Source of the DNA: Pedobacter psychrodurus
GTDB lineage: Bacteria > Bacteroidota > Bacteroidia > Sphingobacteriales > Sphingobacteriaceae
Assembly (NCBI RefSeq): GCF_004331735.1
Contig: NZ_SJSO01000003.1
Coordinates: 248,001-312,000, forward strand
Direction of reading: 5' to 3'
DNA: 64,000 nucleotides
The position numbers and the translations under genes were made by a program. The notes beneath the pieces were generated by a model that was given only the letters and a program-made list of their open reading frames with translations, had not been told where the DNA came from and ran no database searches. Positions within the stretch are counted from its first letter, which is position 1; each line of letters opens with the position of its first letter. Shown here one piece after another: positions 16,126-25,307 of the stretch.

Positions 16126-18339
16126 TTATTTATGATAACTTTCAGTGATGGCCCTGTTGTACTTGGAAAATATTTTTTTTGCCCGTTCAACTGCATTTCC
16201 ATCTGCGAGTATCGGGTAATCTTTACGGTTATTTACCCATTCCCATTCCCAGGTTTTTATTTGCTGGGCGAAGGCTTTGGCATCCCATATTTTTTTACCC
16301 TGAATATCTAATGTCAGTGCCGCAAAAAACTGTTGCCAGCGGGGTTTGTAAAAATCGTTCAGCAACCCGCTCCATTGCCGGCAGGCATATTCATGTAAGA
16401 TTGCATCCTTATCTCCCCAAAGGGTGATCAGGTTTTTTGCATTTTGCTCATATAAATCTTTCTCAGCTTTTGTTGTACCGCATTTGCGGGCATCAGCCAC
16501 CCATTTACCAAGTAAAAAGTCTTGGTGTGATGCCAGAAGCCCATCTAAGTCTTCGATGAGTCTGATATACTCTTGAGTGTACATTTTGAATTTCTGTTCA
16601 TCTTTAGACCGGTATGCACCAACCCATTTTTTTTGTAATACAAGTGCGTAGTTTGCTAGCACCTGCCTGCTCACATCTACTACATCAAACTGGTATCCCT
16701 CGCTGTCCTTAAGTTCATCAGCAGCAGATACCAATGCCTGCCATGCGGGTAAAATATCTTCGGGATTGTAATTGAGCTTCGTTCTTGCCCATTGAGTTGT
16801 ACTGTCCAGAGTAGGTCTGGCCTGCAGAATAGACTCGGCGCCATCGCGTATGTACTTGTCTTTAGGCACCGTGTAAACCGTCTGGCGGAGCACCTCCCAG
16901 GCTCCCAGTGCCTGGGAATTGATTTTTCCATACCTGTTGCGCACATACTTCGGAAGCCACTCATTCAGGTTCACAGGAACGTTTTGCCAGGTATTGGCGG
17001 TAAATAGTTCATAGATGACAGGATTCTGTTCGATGCCCTCCATGGTAAGTCCTATTCCAGTTAATTTTCCTGAATTTTCGCTCTTCAATGCTTCGGCAGG
17101 TCCATTCGCCGCGCCTGTCATCCGGCCAAATAGATTGGTGTTTCCACCAAAATTATTCACCATAGACCATATCCATGGCTTGCCATAGAAGGCTTGGGTG
17201 CGTTTCCATATCGGCTCAACCTCAGCTGCAAGATCCAAAATGATCATCTTGTCATCCGGAACCGTCTTTAATAGCCCCTCTGTCTGGGGCTTTCCCCAAA
17301 ATTTACGGTCTGCATAAAATAACCAGCCCTGCATCACCCAGACGGCGCTGCTGTCGGCTTGATGCATCGCATCATACACGCGGGCACTCAGTTTGCCCAA
17401 ATAATCAGGATCGTTGGATGGTGGCTCGTTTTCATTAAAGGTATCTGCCGAATAATAATGATCAGTGCCCAAAAGCTGCGTTTGTTTTTCAAGAAACATT
17501 TTACCTATTCGGCTGAATAGGGGGTCTTCTGAATCCAGAATGTAGTTGTCTGCAAATCCATTGTTCCAGTTGGTCGTTTTAAGCTTTGCATTCGGGAATT
17601 TCCTGTTAAAAGCCGGAGGCACGTGCCCAGTGAATGCCGGTAGTACAGGTTTCATGCCTAGCGAACGCTGACGGGCGAGAATCTTTTGTTGCAAGGATGC
17701 ATGGCTTTTCATCCACTCCAGCGGGAGTGGTCCACCCCAGGCATCCATATTTCCCATCCAAAACCAGGCAAAGTATGCCGGGCCGGTGAAAAAGTCTTTT
17801 AAATCCTCATCACTGAAACCAAGTTCCTTGTAAACCAGGTACCAGGTATATTCTTGTCCGGTAATGGCCAGAGGCATATTGATTCCATGTAAAGCCATCC
17901 AGTCTATCTCCTTTTCCCAGCGTGGCCAATCCCACCAGCTCATCGTATAATTGAAGGTACAGTAATTTAGATAGTAACGTAATTTATATGGGGTTTCTTT
18001 CGTAATTTTTTGTTTTAAAACCGGTAACTCCGCAGGCAATTTCAAGTTACTCCCGTTCCAGGTTACCTGACAATGAGCGTACTCAGTCAGGTAGTGATAA
18101 AGCGCCGAGGCGATAGCGCCTCCATTGTTACCGCGCAATATTATCTTGCCGTCCTGGCTTTCCAGCTCAAAGCGATCTGGTCCATTTGGGCTGTGTAACA
18201 GCTCTATCTTAAAAAAACCAAAATGATCAGGCAGTAGGCGCTTGATTAGTGCCGATGAGGCATCGATTGGTGTCTGCGCTTTGGATACAAGTAAGGAGAA
18301 AAACAAAATGAGCGTTAGCAGGGTAGTTTTAGATTTCAT
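16126..18339 (-). CDS. Alpha-N-acetylglucosaminidase, glycoside hydrolase family 89 (NAGLU-like)
   Basis: 737 residues with a signal peptide cleaved near VSKAQT, so periplasmic or exported. Family marks in order are an N-terminal domain (about 25-105), then YYLNYCTFNYTMSWWDWPRW (about 121-140), MALHGINMPLAITGQE (about 147-162), AWFWMGNMDAWGGPLP, TFNENEPP, and LDLAAEVEPIW followed by the IWSMVNNFGGN segment. These match GH89, which removes non-reducing terminal alpha-GlcNAc with retention, using two glutamates. The length fits bacterial and human members. It has its own promoter carrying operator copy C and its own terminator, so it is a single-gene transcript in the PUL 1 regulon. With GH43 it suggests a glycan with alpha-GlcNAc caps and arabinose-like side groups; that pairing is inference. 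Confidence 0.93.
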   Translation of the reverse strand: MKSKTTLLTLILFFSLLVSKAQTPIDASSALIKRLLPDHFGFFKIELLHSPNGPDRFELESQDGKIILRGNNGGAIASALYHYLTEYAHCQVTWNGSNLKLPAELPVLKQKITKETPYKLRYYLNYCTFNYTMSWWDWPRWEKEIDWMALHGINMPLAITGQEYTWYLVYKELGFSDEDLKDFFTGPAYFAWFWMGNMDAWGGPLPLEWMKSHASLQQKILARQRSLGMKPVLPAFTGHVPPAFNRKFPNAKLKTTNWNNGFADNYILDSEDPLFSRIGKMFLEKQTQLLGTDHYYSADTFNENEPPSNDPDYLGKLSARVYDAMHQADSSAVWVMQGWLFYADRKFWGKPQTEGLLKTVPDDKMIILDLAAEVEPIWKRTQAFYGKPWIWSMVNNFGGNTNLFGRMTGAANGPAEALKSENSGKLTGIGLTMEGIEQNPVIYELFTANTWQNVPVNLNEWLPKYVRNRYGKINSQALGAWEVLRQTVYTVPKDKYIRDGAESILQARPTLDSTTQWARTKLNYNPEDILPAWQALVSAADELKDSEGYQFDVVDVSRQVLANYALVLQKKWVGAYRSKDEQKFKMYTQEYIRLIEDLDGLLASHQDFLLGKWVADARKCGTTKAEKDLYEQNAKNLITLWGDKDAILHEYACRQWSGLLNDFYKPRWQQFFAALTLDIQGKKIWDAKAFAQQIKTWEWEWVNNRKDYPILADGNAVERAKKIFSKYNRAITESYHK

Positions 18340-18373
18340 TTTCAGGGCTTATGGGATATAATATTGACTGAGC

Positions 18374-18381
18374 CAAATATA
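18374..18381 (-). promoter_or_regulatory. -7 box of the GH89 gene
   Basis: TATATTTG on the minus strand is an exact match to the Bacteroidota TAnnTTTG box. It starts 38 bases after the operator core and would give a leader of about 28 bases. Confidence 0.65.
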
Positions 18382-18403
18382 AAGTGCAGTATCACCGCCG
18401 AAT

Positions 18404-18430
18404 TGCTCAAAAGTTTTACTAATCGTCTCA
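18404..18430 (-). promoter_or_regulatory. PUL 1 operator, copy C (upstream of GH89 gene)
   Basis: Minus-strand TGAGACGATTAG (18430-18419) followed by TAAAACTTTTGAGCAA. It sits centrally between the GH89 gene and the divergent sensor kinase gene, about 145 bases from the kinase start, so it might also affect the regulator's own expression. Confidence 0.7.
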
Positions 18431-18573
18431 TTTTTTATCATTAGCATAATCTTAACCTGTACGTAAGATTAAGCCTAACTCTTTTTAATGTTCGATCGAG
18501 GTTATCCGAAGGCATTTGTGCGTGCGACGCCTTTAATTAGGGGAAAATTCAATTATATTTGAGCAAACCATTT

Positions 18574-21500
18574 ATGAACCGAACATTATTGTTTTATTTA
18601 ATGACCCTTTGGGTTTGTTTTGCCCCATCTTCAACTAAGGGACAACCATATTATTTTAAGCATTACGAAACTGATGATGGGTTAGTGAACAACTCGGTCA
18701 ATGCCATCACGCAGGATCATAATGGCTTTATGTGGATCGGCACCCGCGGAGGTCTCAACCGTTTTGATGGGTATACGTTTAAGGCCTTTAGTAACCAAAT
18801 CAGCCAGCGCGGAAACCTTTGGAATAATTTTATCACTGCTATCGCTGAAGATAAAAAGGGAATGCTTTGGATTGGCACGGGCAAAGGTTTATTCATGTAT
18901 AATCCTTTCACCGAAATCCTTACGCCATTGTTAATTGGACCTCAGGTTTATATTAACGGTTTTGTAATCGATGATCGTGATAATCTGTGGTTACTCGGAC
19001 AAAACCGACTATATCTCTACAACCAGCGCAGCAAACAAATTGAAGATCTTAAGATACATGTATCACGAATTGCAAAAAATTTTGATGGTAATCTGCTACT
19101 GGGTAATTATGATGGTATGCTCTTTCGATGTGATACACGCACAAAAGCAGTTACACAGACCCGTGCCATTGATCCGCGCGTTGCACCAAATCTTCGCGCA
19201 ATTACAGAGATTTATCCCATTAACCAAGAGGTTGTATTTATTGGCTATAAGCAAGGATTAATCACCTATAACCTTCAAACCAGGGAAACTAAATCTATTC
19301 CCTTAAAAAGTGATACGGATAACGGGGTGCTCGTCCGGGACATTTGCCTTAGTAAAGAAAACGAATACTGGATAGCAACTGAGAATGGTTTATACATATA
19401 CGATTTAAAAAAGGATTCGCTAATCAGGCTTACCAAGAGACAAGGCGATCCTTATGCTATATCTGATAACTCCATTTATTCCCTTTTCAAAGACAAGGTC
19501 GGGGATATGTGGGTGGGCACATATTTCGGAGGATTAAATTATCATTCCCAGCAAAATGCCAGATTTGAAAAATTCTATCCAATTCCAATGAAAAATAGCT
19601 TGTCTGGGAACGCAATAAGTGAGGTATGGGACGATCATAGCCGTTTTTTGTACATTGGTACTGAGGATGGAGGGCTAAACCGTCTGGACAAAAAAACTAA
19701 AAAGATTATCAATTATACAGCAGATCCAAAGCACAACGGTGGTTTTTATTCCAATATTCATAGCCTGGCCGGGTTTGGTAATCAACTTTTTTTGGGTTCA
19801 TATTTTCATGGAATGCAGATCATGGATCGTAAAAAGGGGAGGGTAACCGATATTTTTAAAGTCATCAATGAGCCGGGTGAGCATGGTAGTGATTTTGTGT
19901 TGAGCATTTGTTCCACACGGGATAAAAGTCTGATCGTAGGTACTACGGGTGATCATGGAGGTCTTTATCGTTACATTTCAAAAAAGAAAGCTTTCAGCCG
20001 TTTTAAACAAATCCCTCTTGGGTCAACAATCTATCATATTCTGGAAGACCACCAAGGGAAGCTATGGGCAGGACTTAAATCCCAAACCGCTGTCTATATT
20101 GATCCACAAACTGGCCAGTATGGTAAAATGGTATTTGGTGACCCTGCCAATGAGGCCTCGGTGCATTACATTTTGGAAGACAGCTCGCATGCGCTTTGGT
20201 TTTCAACAGTCGGTGCCGGGCTGATGAGGCTAGCACCTGATCGTAAGACCTTGAAGAAATTTACGATCAAGCAGGGTTTACCGAGCGATGTGCTTTTTGG
20301 TATGCTCGAAGATGATAAAAAACAGCTCTGGGTAGGTTCTAGCAATGGGTTGGTCTGCCTTGATCTGCGTACGGAAAAAATCAAAGTTTATACCCAGGCC
20401 AATGGCCTTATCACCAACCAGTTCAATTTCAATTCTGCCTGTAAAAGCATTGACGGAAAATTATACTTTGGATCGGTTAAAGGGCTTATCGCTTTCGATC
20501 CAGGGAAGTTGCATCAGCGTGATCCCGCGCCTGAAATTTCTTTCACCAGCTTACAAATAAATAACTCCGAAGTTAGTGCTGCTGGTCCAAATAGTCCGCT
20601 ACGCCATGCGATCACTCATACAGACACCCTGATTTTAGGACCCGAACAGCGGAATTTCAGCATTGAATTTGCTTCATTAAATTTCAGCTCCGCGAAGGCC
20701 ACCCGATATCAATACCGAATGAGGGGGCTGGACCGTGCCTGGTCCTATTCTAATACCAACCGTAAAGCTTATTTTACAGATCTTTCTCCAGGACGCTATA
20801 CCTTAACGGTAAAAGCAAGCAGTAATGTGGGGACATGGGTTAGCAAGGAAAGAAGTTTATATATAGAAGTTTTGCCACCATTCTGGAGAAGCGAAGTCGC
20901 TTATCTACTCTACGTCTTTTTTACCTGTCTAATAATTTACTTAATATTCCACCAGTATCACACCTTTCAAAAGAAAAGGAATCTAGCGGAACTGAAGCTT
21001 TTTGAACATCAAAAGCAAAAGGAAATTTATCAGGCAAAGATAGAGTTCTTCACCCATATAGCCCATGAAATTCAGACCCCGCTTACCCTGATAAGTGTTC
21101 CGGTGACAAGGGTTTTAAAGCAAGCAGATGATTACCCGGCACTCAAAAAAAGCTTGTTGATGATTGGCAAATACACCAATCGCCTGGTTGATTTGACTCA
21201 TCAGCTGCTGGATTTTCGGCAAACTGAAAAAGAAGAGTTTGGATTAAATTTTGTTAATGTCGATATTAATCAGCTGATTGGTGAACTTGTTGAATCTTAT
21301 CATGATTTGGCCCTGGAGGATAACATCAGCCTCAAGTTTGAACTTCCAGAGGAAACTATCATCGCTTTTGTTGACCGTGAGGCATTCATCAAAATATGCA
21401 GTAACCTTATCAGTAACGCAGTTAAATATGCACGGTGTAAAGTTAACATCACTTTATGCGCACTAGCACAAAACCAGTTTTCGCTCATATTGGAAAATGA

Positions 21501-21750
21501 TGGCAAAGCAATACCTGATGAATACCAGGAGAAAATATTCCAACCCTTCTTTAGGCTGAAGACAACCGAGAAAGCCGGAACTGGGATCGGACTTTCCCTG
21601 GCAAGGTCACTAACAGAATTGCATAGTGGGACCCTTATACTATCTTCTGGAAAAACAGATCAGATTATATTTGTTTTGACTTTGCCCCTGCATCAGCAAC
21701 ATGAGTTTAATTTAAGCACTTGGAAAAATATTTACCCGCATGAACAATAG
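18574..21750 (+). CDS. HTCS-type sensor histidine kinase without receiver domain
   Basis: 1058 residues from the ATG at 18574 (a TTG five codons earlier is less likely); signal peptide ends near STKGQP. A periplasmic sensor of two-component propeller repeats (GFMWIGTRGGLNRFDG, GMLWIGTGKGLF, DMWVGTYFGGLN and similar, about 35-660) is followed by a Y_Y_Y domain (about 690-765) and one membrane helix (about 772-795). The HisKA domain has the phospho-acceptor His831 in HIAHEIQTPLTLI. The HATPase_c domain has the N box CSNLISNAVKYA and G boxes GTGIGLSLARS. Unlike fused HTCS proteins (about 1350 residues), the protein stops right after the ATPase, and the receiver and AraC parts are in the overlapping next gene. 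It probably senses a PUL 1 oligosaccharide in the periplasm. Confidence 0.93.
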   Translation: MNRTLLFYLMTLWVCFAPSSTKGQPYYFKHYETDDGLVNNSVNAITQDHNGFMWIGTRGGLNRFDGYTFKAFSNQISQRGNLWNNFITAIAEDKKGMLWIGTGKGLFMYNPFTEILTPLLIGPQVYINGFVIDDRDNLWLLGQNRLYLYNQRSKQIEDLKIHVSRIAKNFDGNLLLGNYDGMLFRCDTRTKAVTQTRAIDPRVAPNLRAITEIYPINQEVVFIGYKQGLITYNLQTRETKSIPLKSDTDNGVLVRDICLSKENEYWIATENGLYIYDLKKDSLIRLTKRQGDPYAISDNSIYSLFKDKVGDMWVGTYFGGLNYHSQQNARFEKFYPIPMKNSLSGNAISEVWDDHSRFLYIGTEDGGLNRLDKKTKKIINYTADPKHNGGFYSNIHSLAGFGNQLFLGSYFHGMQIMDRKKGRVTDIFKVINEPGEHGSDFVLSICSTRDKSLIVGTTGDHGGLYRYISKKKAFSRFKQIPLGSTIYHILEDHQGKLWAGLKSQTAVYIDPQTGQYGKMVFGDPANEASVHYILEDSSHALWFSTVGAGLMRLAPDRKTLKKFTIKQGLPSDVLFGMLEDDKKQLWVGSSNGLVCLDLRTEKIKVYTQANGLITNQFNFNSACKSIDGKLYFGSVKGLIAFDPGKLHQRDPAPEISFTSLQINNSEVSAAGPNSPLRHAITHTDTLILGPEQRNFSIEFASLNFSSAKATRYQYRMRGLDRAWSYSNTNRKAYFTDLSPGRYTLTVKASSNVGTWVSKERSLYIEVLPPFWRSEVAYLLYVFFTCLIIYLIFHQYHTFQKKRNLAELKLFEHQKQKEIYQAKIEFFTHIAHEIQTPLTLISVPVTRVLKQADDYPALKKSLLMIGKYTNRLVDLTHQLLDFRQTEKEEFGLNFVNVDINQLIGELVESYHDLALEDNISLKFELPEETIIAFVDREAFIKICSNLISNAVKYARCKVNITLCALAQNQFSLILENDGKAIPDEYQEKIFQPFFRLKTTEKAGTGIGLSLARSLTELHSGTLILSSGKTDQIIFVLTLPLHQQHEFNLSTWKNIYPHEQ

Positions 21751-22540
21751 TATTTTGGTTATCGATGACCATCTGGATTTGCTAACACTTATTGAAGACA
21801 TTTTAAGCTGTGATTATAAAGTATATCTGGCACAGAATGCAGAGAAGGCTAAACTAATGTTAGACCAAGAAGTTGTTCATCTGATCATCTCCGATGTGAT
21901 GATGCCTGGAATGGATGGATTTGAGCTTTGCAGGATGATAAAATCCAACGTGGCTTATTGTCATATACCAATCATACTGCTAACCTCAATGAGTGGTATA
22001 CGTGCTCACATTAAGGGCTTGGAAAATGGTGCCGATGCCTATGTAAGTAAACCGTTCGCTGAAGAACTTCTAAAAATGCAGGTCGCGAGTTTGCTTTTAA
22101 ACCGTTCAAAAATTAAAGATCACCTTGCAAGTGCGCCTTTTGCGGATGCCAGGGTCATGGCTCATTCCAAATCTGACGAAATCTTCCTTATGAAACTAAA
22201 TGAGTTCATTAAAAAAAATATTAGAAACCCGAACCTCGATATGCTAACGCTGGCTGAACATATGTTTATGAGTAGGCCAACTTTCTACCGGAAGGTTAAG
22301 GCTTTATCATCCTTAACCCCAAAGGAACTCATTGACATTACCCGATTAAAAACAGCTGCTTTTCTAATCTCTGAAAACTGCTATACCCTACATGAAATAA
22401 GCATTATGGTAGGTTATAGTTCTCAAAGCCTATTTAGCCGGAATTTTCAGAAGTATTTTAAAATGAGCGCTTTGGAATATATTGGTTCTTTGCCTAAAGC
22501 AGATCGGACTTGTGGAGATGAGACCACAGGGGATGATTGA
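21740..22540 (+). CDS. Response regulator with receiver and AraC-type DNA-binding domain (HTCS partner)
   Basis: 266 residues. Receiver domain (1-120): acidic pocket D9/D10, phospho-acceptor D52 in LIISDVMMPGMDG, T82 in LLTS and K104 in SKPF. After a linker, residues ~155-255 form an AraC HTH pair (LDMLTLAEHMFMSRPTFYRK and LHEISIMVGYSSQSLFSRNF). The start overlaps the kinase stop by 11 bases in another frame, implying translational coupling. These are exactly the two domains missing from the kinase's C-terminus, so the pair equals a split HTCS. It is the best candidate for binding the three TGAGACGATTAG operators. Confidence 0.93.
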   Translation: MNNSILVIDDHLDLLTLIEDILSCDYKVYLAQNAEKAKLMLDQEVVHLIISDVMMPGMDGFELCRMIKSNVAYCHIPIILLTSMSGIRAHIKGLENGADAYVSKPFAEELLKMQVASLLLNRSKIKDHLASAPFADARVMAHSKSDEIFLMKLNEFIKKNIRNPNLDMLTLAEHMFMSRPTFYRKVKALSSLTPKELIDITRLKTAAFLISENCYTLHEISIMVGYSSQSLFSRNFQKYFKMSALEYIGSLPKADRTCGDETTGDD

Positions 22541-23025
22541 AAATTTAAAACCCAGCAAGGTCAGCTAGACTTGGCTCCTGCTTTATTTTTACCCCGAATC
22601 TTACTCAGCTATCCGCAAATTGTATTGTGCTCTCAATAACTATTGATTCAATCTAGAGCGCAGCATCAAGTCCACTTTTAGGAATGGGGGGTGTTCCTGC
22701 TTATACAATAAACTACGACCACAGTCTGGAAAAGCGAATTATGATCAGCTAGATTTAAAATAAGATTTCTCCAAAATACCGTATAAAATTTTTCTAACTG
22801 GAGCCGCTTCGAAATTCGAAAATCGGGTTTCAGCAGAGATGGCTTAATCAGTTTTTGTAGTGATTTGTCTATATTTAATATAGCTGTATGTCATTTATTT
22901 TTCTTTTCATTTAACATAGTTTTGTTATGGACAATTAATCAGGGCACGTGAGGAACTTTAATGAAGTTTTATCAGCATTGTCTTGAAAATTTAAAAATCC
23001 CCATCCACACTTTATATAGCTTAAA
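22541..23025. other. Intergenic region
   Basis: 485 bases with no gene recognised on either strand. A short imperfect hairpin with a following CTTTATTTTT lies just after the response regulator stop (about 22550-22590) and may be its terminator. Confidence 0.4.
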
Positions 23026-24663
23026 ATGACCGATCCAAGATTTCCTGTATTAACCCAGACGCAGATTAACACATTAAAAGAATTTGGCACCATTATAACT
23101 TTTTCAGAGGAGACCCCACTGTTCAAAGTCGGCGATAATGATTACAGCTTCTATGTGGTATTAGATGGTAAGTTATGCGTGATGGACCCTAACAATGAAG
23201 ATATAATCGTTACGCATGGAATTAACGAGTTTACAGGCGACAACAGCATGTTATCCAATAGGAGTATTCCATTCGATGCAGTGGCTGCAAAAGGTACAAC
23301 AGTTCTGAAAATCGAGCCCAAGGTTTTAAAGGACGTGATCTCAAAACATAGTGGCATAAGTGACATACTTTTAGGGGCTTTCCTTCATAGACAGGAAATC
23401 ATGTTGAAGGAATTTAGTGGGGGCATAAAGATTATTGGTTCAGAGCGATCCAGGGAAACTTACGATTTACGTGACTTTATGGAGAAAAACCACATCTGGC
23501 ACTCATTCTTAAACATCGATAGTTCAGATGAAGCAAAACAGTTGTTGCAAAGCTTCAATCTTTCTGATGAGGATTTACCTATTCTTGTGAACATGTCCGG
23601 TGAAATTTACAAGAAGCCTGCTATAGCAGAACTTGCTAAACTCACTGGTGTACTCATTGAATTTGATGACAAAGTCTATGATGTGCTTGTGGTCGGTGCC
23701 GGGCCATCAGGCCTGGCAGCAAGTGTTTATGCGGCATCAGAGGGCCTTGCAGTAGTAACTATAGATGGCAATGCCCCTGGGGGACAGGCAGGCAAAAGTT
23801 CAAAAATTGAAAATTACTTGGGTTTCCCGACCGGAATATCCGGGAATGACCTTGCAAACAAAGCTTATATTCAAGCACAGAAATTTGGGTGCAACATTTC
23901 TATCCCACGAAAAGCAGTCAAATTAGAATACAATGACGGTTTTTTTACCTTATGTGCTTCAAACGATAAGAACATTAGGGCAAAGGCGGTTATTGCTGCT
24001 ACTGGTGCGGAATACCAGCGTTTGCCATTGGAAAACACTGAGAAATTTGAAGGAAACGGAATTTTTTATTCCGCAACAGGTATGAATGCATCTGCCTGTA
24101 AAAATGAACAGGTAGGTGTTGTTGGAGGGGGGAATTCAGCTGGCCAGGCCGCGTTATTTCTCGCAGATCACGCATTTCAGGTTCACGTTATCATCCGTGG
24201 TGATGATCTTGGAGAAAAAATGAGTGATTATTTGGTTCAAAGAATTTACACCACTTCCAATATTATTGTCCATACAAATAGCAACATTGTTCAGCTAAAT
24301 GGAAGCCATTATTTACAATCAGTAGTTCTTGATACACAAGGCCTGGCACAAACGATAGGCATTTCAAATTTATTCACATTTATAGGTGCAAAACCATGTA
24401 CAGAATGGCTCAATGGACTCGTGTTAATGGATGATAAAGGATTTATCTATACTGGGAATGATGTTGAGCAAACTGCATTATCCGAATGTTCTGTTTTCAA
24501 GAAAAGAAAACCGCAGACACTCGAAGCGAGTATACCGGGATTTTTTGCCGTTGGTGATGTAAGGAAAGGTTCAGTAAAAAGAGTGGCCTCTGCAGTTGGC
24601 GAAGGGTCCATGGCCATCAGTCAAATCCATCAATATTTAGCCGAGCTTAAACTGTTCAAATAA
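23026..24663 (+). CDS. cNMP-binding domain / thioredoxin-reductase-like FAD oxidoreductase
   Basis: 545 residues with three parts. Residues ~10-135 are a cyclic-nucleotide-binding beta-barrel domain. Residues ~140-215 are a glutaredoxin-like alpha/beta domain without a CxxC. From about 220, a two-dinucleotide-binding flavoprotein of the thioredoxin reductase fold has an FAD loop VVGAGPSGLAAS, GGQAGKSSKIENYLGFP, an NADPH loop VGVVGGGNSAGQAA, and the C-terminal FAD-binding GFFAVGDVRKGSVKR. The site that is CxxC in true thioredoxin reductases reads ASAC here, with one cysteine; this agrees with the cNMP-fused subfamily, so disulfide reduction of thioredoxin is doubtful. It is cytoplasmic and has no obvious operon partner. 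Confidence 0.87.
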   Translation: MTDPRFPVLTQTQINTLKEFGTIITFSEETPLFKVGDNDYSFYVVLDGKLCVMDPNNEDIIVTHGINEFTGDNSMLSNRSIPFDAVAAKGTTVLKIEPKVLKDVISKHSGISDILLGAFLHRQEIMLKEFSGGIKIIGSERSRETYDLRDFMEKNHIWHSFLNIDSSDEAKQLLQSFNLSDEDLPILVNMSGEIYKKPAIAELAKLTGVLIEFDDKVYDVLVVGAGPSGLAASVYAASEGLAVVTIDGNAPGGQAGKSSKIENYLGFPTGISGNDLANKAYIQAQKFGCNISIPRKAVKLEYNDGFFTLCASNDKNIRAKAVIAATGAEYQRLPLENTEKFEGNGIFYSATGMNASACKNEQVGVVGGGNSAGQAALFLADHAFQVHVIIRGDDLGEKMSDYLVQRIYTTSNIIVHTNSNIVQLNGSHYLQSVVLDTQGLAQTIGISNLFTFIGAKPCTEWLNGLVLMDDKGFIYTGNDVEQTALSECSVFKKRKPQTLEASIPGFFAVGDVRKGSVKRVASAVGEGSMAISQIHQYLAELKLFK

Positions 24664-25307
24664 CGCAATTACAAATGGTTAATTTGATAACATCAGAATT
24701 AATACAAAGTGATGTAATCCGATTTCAGTGCTACCGCCTAGGAAAGGTAAACCGACGATACTTATACTGATCACCAAAAAAAGGAAAGAACCACTTTTAT
24801 TGAAAGATAGGCGTTGTAGAGAGTACGTTGAGAAAAATAGGCGATATTAGGGTGCGCTTAAAATCATAAATATAACTAAACCGCTAAAAAATAACAAAAA
24901 CAGAATTTGACCATAGATTGAGAGCCCAAAATGTGTAATCATTCAGGCTAAATAAGTAAAAACCTTCTAAGTGGTAACTAGCCCTAAACCAACGCCTTTG
25001 TTTAAGTGTCCAGATATAGCGGTTGAGGAATTTAAAACAGATTGATGTTTGTCCTTCAAAAGCGTTGACCTACCGGGGAGCTCAGACCAAATATTATAAA
25101 AAAAAGATTTTAACAACAGGTTCATAATATGACTTACTCTGTCTATTGCCGTCATTTGCAAATGGATGTTCATTAATATTTCGAATGCATACAACGGCTG
25201 AATATGGAATGGGAATAAAATTCAACATGATGAGCCATTAAGATATCAGGTTATGGATCTTTGATAAGAGAAGAAGTAATTTTAAAACCGAAAGCAGATT
25301 AATTGTT
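24664..25307. other. Intergenic region with probable gene debris
   Basis: 644 bases. A ~35-base stretch at 24796-24835 resembles the region-2 coding sequence of the sigma gene at 37312 and the decayed copy at 25820. A 44-codon minus-strand frame at 25094-25228 contains HPFANDGNRQ, close to a Fic motif. Nothing intact is seen. Confidence 0.4.
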
